Numbered from the stretch's first letter, positions 25,541 through 35,612 are shown. The stretch: DNA of 63,026 bases from UBA993 sp964436815 (GCA_964436815.1 CAYTER010000008.1:1-63026); one strand, 5' to 3'. The notes: a model not told the origin generated them from the letters alone. Translations and numbers: made by a program.

Positions 25541-26671
25541 ATGAATCACAAGCTGAATTTGTTGATCATAATCTTAACAATGCTGGCTTGCTTAACACCC
25601 GGATGTGTGAAGCAGGAACAGTCTCTTATTGCGCTGGATGAAAACAGTGTAGTGGAAAATGATCCGATTGCTGAACTGATTGAAAAGATGACCCTGAGGC
25701 AAAAAATTGCCGGTCTGATCATCGTAGGGATTGAGGAAAACTCAGTTAATGAGCGGCTTAAAGAACGGTTTTCTCAGTATCCCTTTGGCGGAGTCATTCT
25801 CTTTGAGCGAAACATTATCCGCGAAGACTGGCTCAGAGAGTTTAACCATGATCTACAATCCTTTGTTTCACCTGAGTTTCCTCTGTTTATTTGTATTGAC
25901 GAAGAAGGAGGTAACATGACAAGGTTGCCGGGCGAAATTTTTCCCGCTGCTGCAGAAATGGCGGAATTGAACGAGCATGAAGTATTTCTAATTGGTCAGG
26001 CGGTAGGTAAAAAGCTTAAAAATTATGGCATCAACATGAACCTGGCTCCTGTTCTCGATATCAACTTAGATTCCCGTAATGTTGTAATTGGCAAACGCTC
26101 ATTTGGCGGTGATCCGGTTGTCGTAAGCAATTATGGCATTGCGTTTTATCAGGGTCTTTCAGACAGCGGCGTTTTGGCTGTCGGCAAACATTATCCCGGT
26201 CATGGTTCAACCCTGGTTGATTCACATCTGGCAATGCCGATATTAGATAAAAATAAAGAGCAGCTTTACTCTTTCGAGTTGATTCCGTTTATCAGGGCGG
26301 TTGAAGCAAAAATCCCGGTGATTATGACTGCTCACCTCGTTGTCAGCGGAGTGGACAGTAAACCGGCGACTATGTCGAAAAAACTGATTGACATATTGAG
26401 AAACGAAATTGGTTTTGATGGCGTGATAATCTCAGATGATCTGGAAATGGCTGCCCTGACTGAAAACTATGACTGGCCTGAGATAATAATGGAATCATTT
26501 TCTGCCGGAGTAGATTTGCTATTGATTTGTCATAGCCCGGATCTGCAGACCGAAGCAGTTCACATCCTGGAGGAAGCTTATAATGAAGGGTTAATCACTG
26601 ATGAGCGGTTAAACAGCTCTCTGCGGCGGGTATTGGAACTAAAATATAAAAACCAGGAAACGCAGCAATAA
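25541..26671 (+). CDS. Glycoside hydrolase family 3 (NagZ-like) lipoprotein
   Basis: About 376 aa. Of three in-frame ATGs (25514, 25538, 25541) the last fits AGGAG best and gives a compact signal peptide ending in TPGC, a lipobox-like site, so a membrane-anchored lipoprotein is likely. Domain features of NagZ-type beta-N-acetylhexosaminidases are present: CIDEEGG, GKHYPGHGSTLVDSH (the His/Asp dyad loop) and VIISDDLEMAAL with the nucleophile Asp. It likely trims muropeptides or chitooligosaccharides outside the membrane in cell-wall recycling. Confidence 0.9.
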   Translation: MNHKLNLLIIILTMLACLTPGCVKQEQSLIALDENSVVENDPIAELIEKMTLRQKIAGLIIVGIEENSVNERLKERFSQYPFGGVILFERNIIREDWLREFNHDLQSFVSPEFPLFICIDEEGGNMTRLPGEIFPAAAEMAELNEHEVFLIGQAVGKKLKNYGINMNLAPVLDINLDSRNVVIGKRSFGGDPVVVSNYGIAFYQGLSDSGVLAVGKHYPGHGSTLVDSHLAMPILDKNKEQLYSFELIPFIRAVEAKIPVIMTAHLVVSGVDSKPATMSKKLIDILRNEIGFDGVIISDDLEMAALTENYDWPEIIMESFSAGVDLLLICHSPDLQTEAVHILEEAYNEGLITDERLNSSLRRVLELKYKNQETQQ

Positions 26672-26803
26672 TCCTGGACTTAAGGGAAGAGCGCTGATCT
26701 TGTTGCAGTGCAAATTTATCTGCTATTATCTAAAGCAAAGCAGTTATTAACCGGTCTATTGAATCAGTGTTTTTAATTTGATCTAATTTAATTGAGGATT
26801 GCC

Positions 26804-28489
26804 ATGATCAAAAAAGTTGCCTCCGATGATGTCTGGTTGGAAAAACTTCATAAATTGTCTTTTAAGCTGATCAGCATAGCAGAGAAAGGCAGATTCATCA
26901 GCGACTATTTCAGGGATATTTCTCAGAGTATCCTCGATTTTTCGGATGGTGATTATTTAAGTATCGTTGCCAGTGATACACGCAGTTTTTATCGTTACAC
27001 TTTGACCCATCCTGATCATGAGCTGCAGGTTTCCCGGTTGAGGGGAAAAGCCCTGAACAACAGTGGCAATAGTGAGCACGATCCGCTCGAGAAGCAGATT
27101 ATGGAAAATCTTAACTCAAATGATCTTGAACAGCTTGTTTTAAAAGGGATCCCAAAAGAGACGCCAAATAGAACTGCTGGCGGTGGTTTGTGGATTGAAC
27201 AAGTGCAAAATAGTGCAAAATTTTATGGCTGCTCCGCATTGATGATTTTGCCAATAAGAGCTCAAAAAAAAGCCGTCGGGACAGTAACAATTGGCTGGAA
27301 AGACAACCTGCAAATGGGCGCTTCGATCATTGCTCATTATCAATATCTCTTTGATTTGGTTGGTTTTGCCAGATCACATCGAAGAGCCCGGTTTCTCTTG
27401 GGCGAAAGGATTAAAGAGCTTAAAACAATCTATCAGATCTCCAGGCTCGGATCAGAGTTGGGTAAATCACTTGATGAAATTATGGCTGGCGCCGCTGATA
27501 TAATTCCCCTGGGCTTTATGCATCCGGAACTCACCTGTTGTCGAATAGTATATTCGAATCAAAATTTTAAAAGCCGGAACTTCTCAAAACCGGTCTTTAC
27601 GCTCAAAGCGGATATTGAGGTAAGCGGTCAACTTAAGGGTTTCGTTGAAGTGGGTTATATTAAAGAGTCCACAATGATGGATAAAGAACCATTTTTAAAA
27701 GAAGAACAACCGATGCTCATTGCAATTGCCGGTGAACTGGGTCACATCTCTGAACGAAAAAACTTTGAAGAAGAGAGAGAGAGGCTGCAACAGCAACTTT
27801 TACATGCCGATCGGTTGGTAACAGTAGGTCAGCTAACGGCTGGTATAGCTCATGAGTTAAATGAACCTCTCGGCGGAATTCTTGGCTTTGCCCAGTTAAT
27901 TAAAAAGTACGAAGATATAAATGAGAACGTGGAAAAAGACATCGATAAAATTATCAAAGCAGCACTCCATGGCAGGGAAATTATCAAGAAGTTGTTGTTA
28001 TTCAGCAGGCAGACACCTCCAGAAAAAGTCATGGTTAATATTAACGAAAAGATCGAAGACGGGCTTTATCTGTTGGAAAGCAGAATTAACAAAAGTAGTG
28101 TCAAACTCATCAAAGAATTTGCGGCTGATTTACCCTTAATCAGGATCGACCCGGCACAGTTAAACCAGGTTCTTGTTAACCTTGTTGTCAATGCTATCCA
28201 GGCTATGCCTGAAGGCGGATCATTGACTATTCGCACGGAAAGCGCCATTAATGCCATTAATATAATTGTCCAGGATACAGGAATCGGAATGACGGAAGAG
28301 CAGTTGGATAAAATATTCATACCTTTTTACACGACCAAAGGCAGCAGTGAAGGCGTCGGTTTAGGGCTGCCGGTTGCCCTGGGGATTATCCAGTCTCACC
28401 GGGGTTCGGTAGATGTAAAAAGCCAACCAGGCAAGGGCACAAAATTTACTGTAAGACTCCCAATTGGAGGAGATGGCGAAGATGGCTAA
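26804..28489 (+). CDS. Cytoplasmic sensor histidine kinase with GAF-like input
   Basis: About 561 aa without membrane segments. The first 315 residues form one or two GAF-like input domains; a short coiled coil leads into the HisKA domain (AGIAHELNEPLGGILGFAQ, His350) and the HATPase domain with N box VNLVVNAIQAMPEGG, G1 VQDTGIGM, F box FIPFYTTKG and G2 GVGLGLPVALGI. All catalytic boxes are intact. ATG 26804 follows GAGG; TTG 26792 is also in frame. It overlaps the response-regulator gene by 8 bp, so the two form a two-component pair. The input signal is unknown. Confidence 0.92.
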   Translation: MIKKVASDDVWLEKLHKLSFKLISIAEKGRFISDYFRDISQSILDFSDGDYLSIVASDTRSFYRYTLTHPDHELQVSRLRGKALNNSGNSEHDPLEKQIMENLNSNDLEQLVLKGIPKETPNRTAGGGLWIEQVQNSAKFYGCSALMILPIRAQKKAVGTVTIGWKDNLQMGASIIAHYQYLFDLVGFARSHRRARFLLGERIKELKTIYQISRLGSELGKSLDEIMAGAADIIPLGFMHPELTCCRIVYSNQNFKSRNFSKPVFTLKADIEVSGQLKGFVEVGYIKESTMMDKEPFLKEEQPMLIAIAGELGHISERKNFEEERERLQQQLLHADRLVTVGQLTAGIAHELNEPLGGILGFAQLIKKYEDINENVEKDIDKIIKAALHGREIIKKLLLFSRQTPPEKVMVNINEKIEDGLYLLESRINKSSVKLIKEFAADLPLIRIDPAQLNQVLVNLVVNAIQAMPEGGSLTIRTESAINAINIIVQDTGIGMTEEQLDKIFIPFYTTKGSSEGVGLGLPVALGIIQSHRGSVDVKSQPGKGTKFTVRLPIGGDGEDG

Positions 28490-29849
28490 AGTGAGAAGAA
28501 ACGAGGTTATCATGGTTGTCGATGATTCACCGGATACCCTTGAAGTGCTGCATCGCAGTATCGAACATATGGGCTTTCGGGTTTTTTCAAGTGAAAGTGC
28601 AGAAGATGCAATGGCAATCATGGCAAAAAATCACATAGATCTTGTGATTACTGATTACCATATGCCGTTTGTCGGCGGTCTGGATCTTATTCATCATATC
28701 AGGCAAAATTATTCCTACACAGAAGTCATGATGATTACCGGTTATGCTTCAGTTGAAGGAGCGGTTGAGGCCATAAAGGCCGGAGCCGAGGAATACCTGG
28801 CTAAACCTTTTACCGATGAAGAACTTGAACAGGCAATTGAACGCTCTCTCGAAAAGCTCAGGATAAGGACTGCCAAAAAAACAGCACCTGCAAGAAATAT
28901 TGCCAGGCACTACTCGCTGATTGGCGAGTCGGACAATATGAAACGGGTTTTTGATAACATTAAGAAAGCCGCAAAAAATAACAAACCTGTCCTGATTAAC
29001 GGAGAATCTGGAAGCGGAAGGGAGTTAACGGCCAGAATCATTCATTATGAAAGCAACCAATCCGGGCACCCCTTTATTGCCGTTAACTGCAAAGAAATTC
29101 CTGAAAGTATAATTGAAAAAGAGATTTTTGGCTCTATAACAAAGACCACGAACTCAAAAAGTCGGGAGGAAAATGGCCGGGATAGTGAAGCCGCCCTGGA
29201 TCCTGGATTTCTGGAACTGGCGCGAAAGGGAACGGTTTTTTTTGACGAAATCAGTGAGACCTCTTTAGCTGTCCAGGTTAAATTAATGGGCGTTCTTATA
29301 AACGGAGAATATACCAGAGTTGGAGACAGCAAAATGCAGCAATGCAAATGCAGGATTATGGCTTCAACTTCAAAAGATTTAATAGCCATGATCGGGAAAG
29401 GACAGTTCAGGGAAGATCTCTTTTTCCGCTTAAACGGCATTAATGTGGTAATCCCCCCTCTGAGAGAACGGGGAGATGATATCATCCTGATCGGTCGATA
29501 TCTCATAACACAAGCTTGTCGGGAGTTCGGCCGCAGCATAGAACCGGAGTTATCTGATGGGGTTGTCTACGCTTTGCTGAATCATTCCTGGATGGGTAAT
29601 ATCATTGAACTTGAAAACGTTATATCTGATTTACTTAAAAGAGTTGATAAAGAAATAATTGAAGTGGTTGATCTGCCACTTTATATACGCTGCAAATCAG
29701 CAGGGGAATCAAAAACCATAAAAACTTTACAGGAACATGAGAAAGACTACGTTAAGGATGTGCTATCCGCAGTCGATGGGAATAAAACTAAAGCTGCTGA
29801 ATTGCTGGGTATTGATCGCAAGACTTTGAGAGATAAGCTTGACAAGTAA
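28482..29849 (+). CDS. NtrC-type response regulator with degenerate AAA+ domain
   Basis: About 455 aa: receiver domain (phosphoacceptor Asp58 in ITDYHMP, Lys108 in AKPF), AAA+ domain (about 145-375) and a Fis-type helix-turn-helix (KTKAAELLGIDRKTLRDKL). The AAA+ part departs from sigma-54 activators: Walker A reads GESGSGRE with Arg180 in place of Lys, and the GAFTGA loop is absent, replaced by a Ser/Lys/Asn-rich stretch after KEIFGSI. Walker B FFDEIS and FREDLFFRLNG remain. It therefore probably does not activate sigma-54 polymerase and may bind DNA as a phosphorylation-controlled oligomer (inference). Confidence 0.9.
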   Translation: MAKVRRNEVIMVVDDSPDTLEVLHRSIEHMGFRVFSSESAEDAMAIMAKNHIDLVITDYHMPFVGGLDLIHHIRQNYSYTEVMMITGYASVEGAVEAIKAGAEEYLAKPFTDEELEQAIERSLEKLRIRTAKKTAPARNIARHYSLIGESDNMKRVFDNIKKAAKNNKPVLINGESGSGRELTARIIHYESNQSGHPFIAVNCKEIPESIIEKEIFGSITKTTNSKSREENGRDSEAALDPGFLELARKGTVFFDEISETSLAVQVKLMGVLINGEYTRVGDSKMQQCKCRIMASTSKDLIAMIGKGQFREDLFFRLNGINVVIPPLRERGDDIILIGRYLITQACREFGRSIEPELSDGVVYALLNHSWMGNIIELENVISDLLKRVDKEIIEVVDLPLYIRCKSAGESKTIKTLQEHEKDYVKDVLSAVDGNKTKAAELLGIDRKTLRDKLDK

Positions 29850-29873
29850 CAGTAAATATCTTTTTAAACAGAG

Positions 29874-29903
29874 AAGCCCTCTTCCCAATTAAGAAGAGGG
29901 CTT
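29874..29903. terminator. Bidirectional hairpin between convergent genes
   Basis: Perfect 11-bp inverted repeat AAGCCCTCTTC (29874-29884) and GAAGAGGGCTT (29893-29903) with an 8-nt loop, between the regulator gene and the convergent gdhA. T-runs on either side are weak, so its efficiency is uncertain, but position and stem fit a shared terminator. Confidence 0.75.
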
Positions 29904-29923
29904 AGGTTATTAAAGAATTGATT

Positions 29924-31285
29924 TTAAATTACACCGTAAGCAAGCATTGCTTTTGCGACTTTTAAGAATCCGGCAATATTTGCACCAGCCAGATAGTTGC
30001 TGCGATCGCAACCATAGGTTTCTGCTGCGCTTACACATGAATCATGGATGTTTTTCATGATAATGCGCAGTCGGTTATCGACTTCTTCTTTCTCCCATAA
30101 CAGCTTCATACTGTTCTGGCTCATTTCCAGGCCGGAAACCGATACTCCGCCTGCATTAGCTGCTTTTCCTGGGCCGAAAAGAATATTGTTTTCTAAATAG
30201 ATTTCAATTGCTTTCGGTGTTGACGGCATGTTGGCGCCTTCCGAGATACAGAAACAGCCGTTCTTAATGAGGGCTTCAGCATGTTCCTCACCGATTTCAT
30301 TTTGGGTCGCACTAGGCACGGCGATATCAATTTTAATCGATTCGTCCTTAATGACATCCCAGGTGCATTTGTTTTCGAAGTATGTGGCTCCGGGGTATTG
30401 GTCAACATATTCTTTTATTCTGCCGCGGCGGTTGTTTTTGAGATCCATGACAAAGTCGAGTTTCGTGCGGTCAATTCCTTCCGGATCGATGATTGTACCG
30501 GAACTGTCGCAAAAAGAAATTACTTTGGCGCCCAGTTCGATTGCCTTTTCGGCTGAAAACTGGGCAACGTTCCCGGCGCCGGAAATGGCAACGGTCATAT
30601 TGTCAATAGTTTTATTGCGGGTTGCAAGCATCTCCGCAGCAAAGTAAATTGCGCCATAACCGGTTGCTTCAGGTCGAATAAGACTTCCACCGTATTCAAG
30701 ACCTTTGCCGGTCAATACACCGGTATGCTCATTACGGATTAACTTGTAGTAACCGTAAATGTAACCTATTTCTCTTCCCCCGACACCGATATCACCTGCC
30801 GGCACATCAGTATCCGGTCCAATATGCCTGTACAGTTCACGGGTGAAAGCCTGACAGAAGCGCATAACTTCATTATTGCTTTTTCCTTTGGGGTCAAAAT
30901 CACTGCCACCCTTACCCCCTCCCATTGGTAATGTAGTGAGGGAGTTCTTAAAAATTTGTTCGAAACCCAAAAACTTGATTATCCCGAGGTTAACTGACGG
31001 ATGAAACCTTAAACCACCCTTGTAGGGGCCGATAGCATTACTGAATTGAATGCGGAAGCCCCTGTTGACGCGGACCTTGCCCGAATCGTCAATCCAGGGT
31101 ACTCTGAAAATAATCTGCCGGTCAGGTTCAACAATACGGTCGTATATAGCGGCCGCAACAAATTCCGGATGTTTTTCAACAGTTGGTTCAAGCGAAAGAA
31201 GGACCTCTTCGACAGCCTGGATAAACTCAGGTTGTGCTGGATTTTTTTCTTCTGTCCGGGCAATTACTTCTTTCAAATAACTCAT
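29924..31285 (-). CDS. gdhA: Glutamate dehydrogenase
   Basis: The 453-aa product is a class I hexameric glutamate dehydrogenase: RGFRIQFSNAIGPYKGGLRFHPSV, catalytic Lys in PMGGGKGGSDFDPKGKS, DVPAGDIGVGGREIGY, and the dinucleotide-binding AISGAGNVAQFSAEKA. It interconverts glutamate and 2-oxoglutarate plus ammonium. Length is typical (445-455 aa). NAD versus NADP preference is not decided here. Ribosome binding site AAGGGG. Its promoter region is shared with the divergent PEP/pyruvate-binding protein gene and contains a 14-bp palindrome. Confidence 0.95.
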   Translation of the reverse strand: MSYLKEVIARTEEKNPAQPEFIQAVEEVLLSLEPTVEKHPEFVAAAIYDRIVEPDRQIIFRVPWIDDSGKVRVNRGFRIQFSNAIGPYKGGLRFHPSVNLGIIKFLGFEQIFKNSLTTLPMGGGKGGSDFDPKGKSNNEVMRFCQAFTRELYRHIGPDTDVPAGDIGVGGREIGYIYGYYKLIRNEHTGVLTGKGLEYGGSLIRPEATGYGAIYFAAEMLATRNKTIDNMTVAISGAGNVAQFSAEKAIELGAKVISFCDSSGTIIDPEGIDRTKLDFVMDLKNNRRGRIKEYVDQYPGATYFENKCTWDVIKDESIKIDIAVPSATQNEIGEEHAEALIKNGCFCISEGANMPSTPKAIEIYLENNILFGPGKAANAGGVSVSGLEMSQNSMKLLWEKEEVDNRLRIIMKNIHDSCVSAAETYGCDRSNYLAGANIAGFLKVAKAMLAYGVI

Positions 31286-31380
31286 CTTCTAACCCCTTTT
31301 GACATCAAGTATGAACTTCTGATATTCCAACCATGCAGCGGGGAAAAATTCACCGATAAGCGGTTAAAAATTCCCCACAA

Positions 31381-31394
31381 ATACAATATTGTAT
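31381..31394. promoter_or_regulatory. 14-bp perfect palindrome in divergent intergenic region
   Basis: ATACAATATTGTAT is fully self-complementary and lies between gdhA (start 31285) and the divergent large gene (likely start 31468). A TATAAAAT-like box follows at 31395. A dimeric regulator site controlling one or both genes is likely (inference). Confidence 0.5.
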
Positions 31395-31467
31395 TATAAA
31401 ATAGGTGATGTCAAGATATATAGTGCAGATGGCAGCAAGACATAATAAAATTAAGACAGGGTGCCTA

Positions 31468-34400
31468 ATGGAACCAAGCAAAAACAAATATGAGGGTTTA
31501 TTTAAGCCCCAGAAATCAAACTTCTCAATTTTTCATGACCTGATGCCTTTCAAGGTCAAGGAGATTCTCCTGGTTGCAACAGTCTATGACGCTTACATCC
31601 TTGAGCGGGAGGGGCAGATATTTGAACAGATCTATGGTGAATATTACCAGTTAAATATATCCAGCGCTCCCCGCATCACCTCCGTTTTTTCAGTTGAAGA
31701 TGCGTTAGATGAGATTAAGACCGGTCGTTTTGATCTGGCGATCATTGTAACCGGGATGGATCGGAATATGCCCCTTGTCCTGAGTACGGAGATTCGGGAA
31801 CTGAATTCTGAACTGCCCATACTTCTTTTAATTAACAATAATAATCAGATATCTACTTATGCCGGGATGAAGGATCGTCTTGTCGATATCGACAGAATGT
31901 TTGTCTGGAACGGGGACAGCAGCATTTTCCTGGCCATGATCAAGTATATCGAAGACAAGATCAATGCCAGCAGCGATACGGAATCCGGGGATGTCAGGGT
32001 AGTTCTTGTGGTCGAGGATTCAATAAGGTATTATTCACGTTACCTGCCAACTTTATACAGTGTCATTATCAGCGAAGTGCACCGCCTGATTAGCGGCGAA
32101 GATGTTGATGCCAGGTATAAGCTGTTGAAAATGAGAGCCCGTCCTAAAGTGTTGCTCGCTTCGAATTACGAGGAAGCACTTTTTCTGTTTGAGAAATACT
32201 ATGAATATATGCTCTGCGTTATTACTGATGTTAAGTTTCCGGTCGACGGCGAAGTTGATAAGGAAGCCGGCAAAAAATTAGTTGGTCATATAAAAGATCG
32301 ACTTTCTGTCCCGATCTTGATTCAATCAGCAGAACATGCAAATATTGATTTTGCACAGAACCATGAAGTTCATTTCATTGATAAAAATTCAAACAACCTA
32401 TCAAAAGATCTGGTTGATTTTTTCCATATGCACTTAGGATTCGGTAACTTTTTATTCAGAGATTCGGCCGGGAAGATCATTGCAGAAGCCAGGTATCTTA
32501 AAGAGTTTGAAGTATTGATTGAAACTATTCCCGCTGAATCAATTCTGTTCCACAGTAAGCGCAATGATTTTTCAACCTGGTTCATGGCCAAGGGAGAAAT
32601 TAAGAGTGCGCTACGCCTGAAAAAAGCACGGTCAGAGGACTTTAATAATCCAGAGGAAATTAGAGAATTCATTAGAAAAGTTATGCGGGACAGATGGCTT
32701 GAAAAAAAGAGAGATTCGATTTCTGTATTCTCTGAAACAGCTTTCAAAGAAAAGTCGTATTTAATGCGTATATCAAACGGATCCGTCGGTGGTAAAGGCA
32801 GGGGTATCGCTTTTACTGAATCAATCCTGCAGAAGCCTGAGTTCAGAGAGCTCATGGCAGATATCAATATGGTAATCCCCAAAACAGTAATTGTTGGTAC
32901 GGATGAATTTGAATCATTTATGGAACAGATTGATTACTGCGAGTTTATTGAAACCGAAAAGGAATATGCTGATACCAGAAAACTTTTTTCTGAATTGAAC
33001 CTTTCAACCTTACTTTCACAAAGGTTGTTAAAAATGCTCGGGCATATGAAGTGCCCGCTGGCGGTAAGAAGTTCCGGTCTTTTCGAGGATAGCCTTTCTC
33101 AGCCATTTTCAGGGATTTATGAGACATATTATCTCCCGAATAATCATCCGGATCTAAAAGTAAGACTTAAACAGCTTGAAGCTGCAATAAAAATGATTTA
33201 TGCCTCAGTTTATGCTCCCCTGGCCAGAAGTTATTTTGATTCAATAAACCACTCGATTGAAGAAGAAAAAATGGCGGTCATCATCCAGGAGCTGGTCGGT
33301 CATTCCTATGATGGCTATTACTATCCGCATATCAGTGGAGTTGCTCAATCATATAACTATTACCCCTTTTCTCATATGAAGCCAGAAGACGGTATAGGCT
33401 TGATCGCTATCGGCCTGGGTAAAATCATTGTCGACGGTGAAGAGTCTTTCCGCTTTTGCCCTAAATATCCAAAGATGAATATGATGACTATTAAAGATTT
33501 ACTGCAAAATACCCAGAAATATTTTTACGCTCTTAATACAAACAAGAATGATGTGTCCCTGATAGAGGGTTCTGATGCGACCCTGGAAAAAGTACCAATA
33601 CTACAGGCTGAAAAACATGGAACTCTATCCTACAGCGCTTCTGTATATGATGCATCCGTCAATGAGATTAAGCCGGGATTACATATCAACGGGCCGCGAA
33701 TCGTTGATTTCAGCTATATACTGCAGTATGATCATATCCCGATGGCCGAATCTATCTCAAAAGTCCTGGATATTATGCGCAATGCGCTTGGAACACCGGT
33801 TGAAATAGAATTTTCGGTTGATCTGGAAAAGGACCAGTCAGGTAGAGCGTCATTCTATATTCTGCAGGTTAAACCGTTGATTAGGAGTGTTGAAAGTATT
33901 ATTGTTGATACAACGGCAGTAAATCGTGATCAATTAATACTTTACTCAGATCAGGGCATGGGGAACGGGATTATAGAGGGAATCAGAGATATCGTTTATG
34001 TGGTTCCGGAAAAATTTGACAAGATGCAAACCAGGCTGATAGCCAGAGAAATTCATGAACTTAATGCTCAAATGAAAAGAGAAGGTAAGAAGTATATTCT
34101 GATCGGTCCTGGCCGATGGGGTTCAAGCGATCCTTTTCTCGGAATCCCTGTTGATTGGGCCGCGATCAGTGAAGCCAAAATTATTGTTGAAGCTGGTTTA
34201 AAAGATTTTAACATTGATGCGTCACTGGGCAGCCATTTTTTTCATAATATAACTTCGATGAATATCGGTTACTTAACAGTCCAGGTCAGAAGTGAAACTT
34301 CGTTTATAGATTATGATTACCTGCAGGCAGAAAACGCTTTAAGTGAAAAAGGTTATTTGCGTCAAGTGAGGTTTGCTGAGCCGGTAACAGTTATAATGGA

Positions 34401-34470
34401 TGGTCGAAAATCTGTTTCACTGGTGACCAAGGCAGGGTGGAAGCAGGAAGCGGATCAGGTGGAAAATTAA
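31468..34470 (+). CDS. PEP/pyruvate-binding domain protein with two receiver-like N-terminal domains
   Basis: About 1000 aa. The first 330 residues hold two receiver-like (REC) folds: one near ILLVATVYDAYILE and one near VRVVLVVEDSIRYYSRYLP with CVITDVKFPVDGE, the latter keeping an Asp at the usual phosphorylation position. From about 430 to 830 is a PPDK/PEP-synthase N-terminal (ATP-grasp) domain with CPLAVRSSGLFEDS, QPFSGIYETYY and VEIEFSVD...YILQVKPL. The PEP-synthase swivel His domain and PEP barrel are absent. Such chimeras are often annotated as PEP synthase-like signalling proteins; their reaction is unknown. ATG 31468 follows AGGGTG; the frame is open to GTG 31405. Confidence 0.78.
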   Translation: MEPSKNKYEGLFKPQKSNFSIFHDLMPFKVKEILLVATVYDAYILEREGQIFEQIYGEYYQLNISSAPRITSVFSVEDALDEIKTGRFDLAIIVTGMDRNMPLVLSTEIRELNSELPILLLINNNNQISTYAGMKDRLVDIDRMFVWNGDSSIFLAMIKYIEDKINASSDTESGDVRVVLVVEDSIRYYSRYLPTLYSVIISEVHRLISGEDVDARYKLLKMRARPKVLLASNYEEALFLFEKYYEYMLCVITDVKFPVDGEVDKEAGKKLVGHIKDRLSVPILIQSAEHANIDFAQNHEVHFIDKNSNNLSKDLVDFFHMHLGFGNFLFRDSAGKIIAEARYLKEFEVLIETIPAESILFHSKRNDFSTWFMAKGEIKSALRLKKARSEDFNNPEEIREFIRKVMRDRWLEKKRDSISVFSETAFKEKSYLMRISNGSVGGKGRGIAFTESILQKPEFRELMADINMVIPKTVIVGTDEFESFMEQIDYCEFIETEKEYADTRKLFSELNLSTLLSQRLLKMLGHMKCPLAVRSSGLFEDSLSQPFSGIYETYYLPNNHPDLKVRLKQLEAAIKMIYASVYAPLARSYFDSINHSIEEEKMAVIIQELVGHSYDGYYYPHISGVAQSYNYYPFSHMKPEDGIGLIAIGLGKIIVDGEESFRFCPKYPKMNMMTIKDLLQNTQKYFYALNTNKNDVSLIEGSDATLEKVPILQAEKHGTLSYSASVYDASVNEIKPGLHINGPRIVDFSYILQYDHIPMAESISKVLDIMRNALGTPVEIEFSVDLEKDQSGRASFYILQVKPLIRSVESIIVDTTAVNRDQLILYSDQGMGNGIIEGIRDIVYVVPEKFDKMQTRLIAREIHELNAQMKREGKKYILIGPGRWGSSDPFLGIPVDWAAISEAKIIVEAGLKDFNIDASLGSHFFHNITSMNIGYLTVQVRSETSFIDYDYLQAENALSEKGYLRQVRFAEPVTVIMDGRKSVSLVTKAGWKQEADQVEN

Positions 34471-35612
34471 TGTTGCTTTCTATCCGGCTGTGGCGGACCG
34501 AAATACTGATAATAATGGACCTTAATATTCCCGTTATAGAGTTTTCTGCGCTTTGATGCTTTTTGGCCGAAAAGGCGCTCGAAGTTTTCATGCGCTGTCA
34601 GGGTATACCATGACCAGGTATCAAGTGTTTTAAAAATCCTGCCCATATCCTGGTAAAGTTTTTCAACCTCTTTCTGATTGCCCAGACGTTCACCGTATGG
34701 TGGGTTGCAAATTACTTTGCCGTATTTCTTTTTTGAACTTAATTCCGCAAGCGATCGAACCTGGAAGTGGATAAGCCCTTCAACTCCTGCTTCTGCAGCA
34801 TTTTTACGGGCGATTTTAATCGCATCAGCATTCAAATCGGTTCCACTAAGATCTAACTCCTGCTTGCTGTTTAATCGATCATGTGTTTCCCGGCGCGCTT
34901 CATGCCATAAATTTTTCGGAATCGTTGGCCATTCTTCAGCAGCAAAGCTGCGGTTCATGCCCGGGGCAATATTTTGTCCGATCAGCGCCGCTTCAATCGG
35001 AATAGTGCCCGACCCGCATAAAGGATCGATCAATGGGATCTCCGGTTGCCAGCGGGCTATTAAAAGCAGGGCGGCAGCCAATGTTTCCCTTAATGGCGCT
35101 CCGCTTCCGGCCTGACGGTATCCCCTTTTATGTAATCCTGCGCCACTGGTATCAATGGTTATCGTCGCCAGGTCACGCAGCAGCGAAACCTCAATTTTAT
35201 AGAGAGGGCCGTCTTCCTTAAACCACTCAATACAGTGTTTTTTCTTCATACTTTCAACAACTGCTTTTTTTACGATTGCCTGGCAATCAGAAATGCTAAA
35301 AAGAGCTGATTGCACGGATTTACCTTCAACCGGAAAAGTAGCACTGACGGGAATCAGATCGGGCCAGGGCAGAGCCCGGGTCTGTTCAAAAAGTTGATCA
35401 AACGAAGTGGCCTTAAATTCGCCAACTTTCAACCTGATCCGATCAGCGGTGCGCAACCAGAGGTTTGCCCGGCAGATTGCGCTTTCCTCAGCAGTGAAGG
35501 TTACTTTTCCGTTATCGACAGTCAATTCCTTGTAACCAAGGTCTTTAAGCTCCTGGGCGACAATGGCCTCCAGGCCAAAAGTGGATGTGGCGATCAGCTC
35601 TATCTTAGACAA
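34467..35612 (-). CDS. THUMP-domain RNA guanine-N2 methyltransferase (RlmL N-terminal/YpsC-like)
   Basis: The 381-aa product begins with a ferredoxin-like/THUMP region (about 1-155) and ends in a Rossmann methyltransferase: PLIDPLCGSGTIPIEAA (SAM motif I) and the catalytic KVICNPPYGERLG. This layout matches the YpsC/RlmKL-N group that makes N2-methylguanosine in rRNA. TTG start at 35612 follows GCAGGAG. Its 3' end overlaps the end of the convergent PEP/pyruvate-binding gene by 4 bp. Confidence 0.92.
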   Translation of the reverse strand: MSKIELIATSTFGLEAIVAQELKDLGYKELTVDNGKVTFTAEESAICRANLWLRTADRIRLKVGEFKATSFDQLFEQTRALPWPDLIPVSATFPVEGKSVQSALFSISDCQAIVKKAVVESMKKKHCIEWFKEDGPLYKIEVSLLRDLATITIDTSGAGLHKRGYRQAGSGAPLRETLAAALLLIARWQPEIPLIDPLCGSGTIPIEAALIGQNIAPGMNRSFAAEEWPTIPKNLWHEARRETHDRLNSKQELDLSGTDLNADAIKIARKNAAEAGVEGLIHFQVRSLAELSSKKKYGKVICNPPYGERLGNQKEVEKLYQDMGRIFKTLDTWSWYTLTAHENFERLFGQKASKRRKLYNGNIKVHYYQYFGPPQPDRKQH

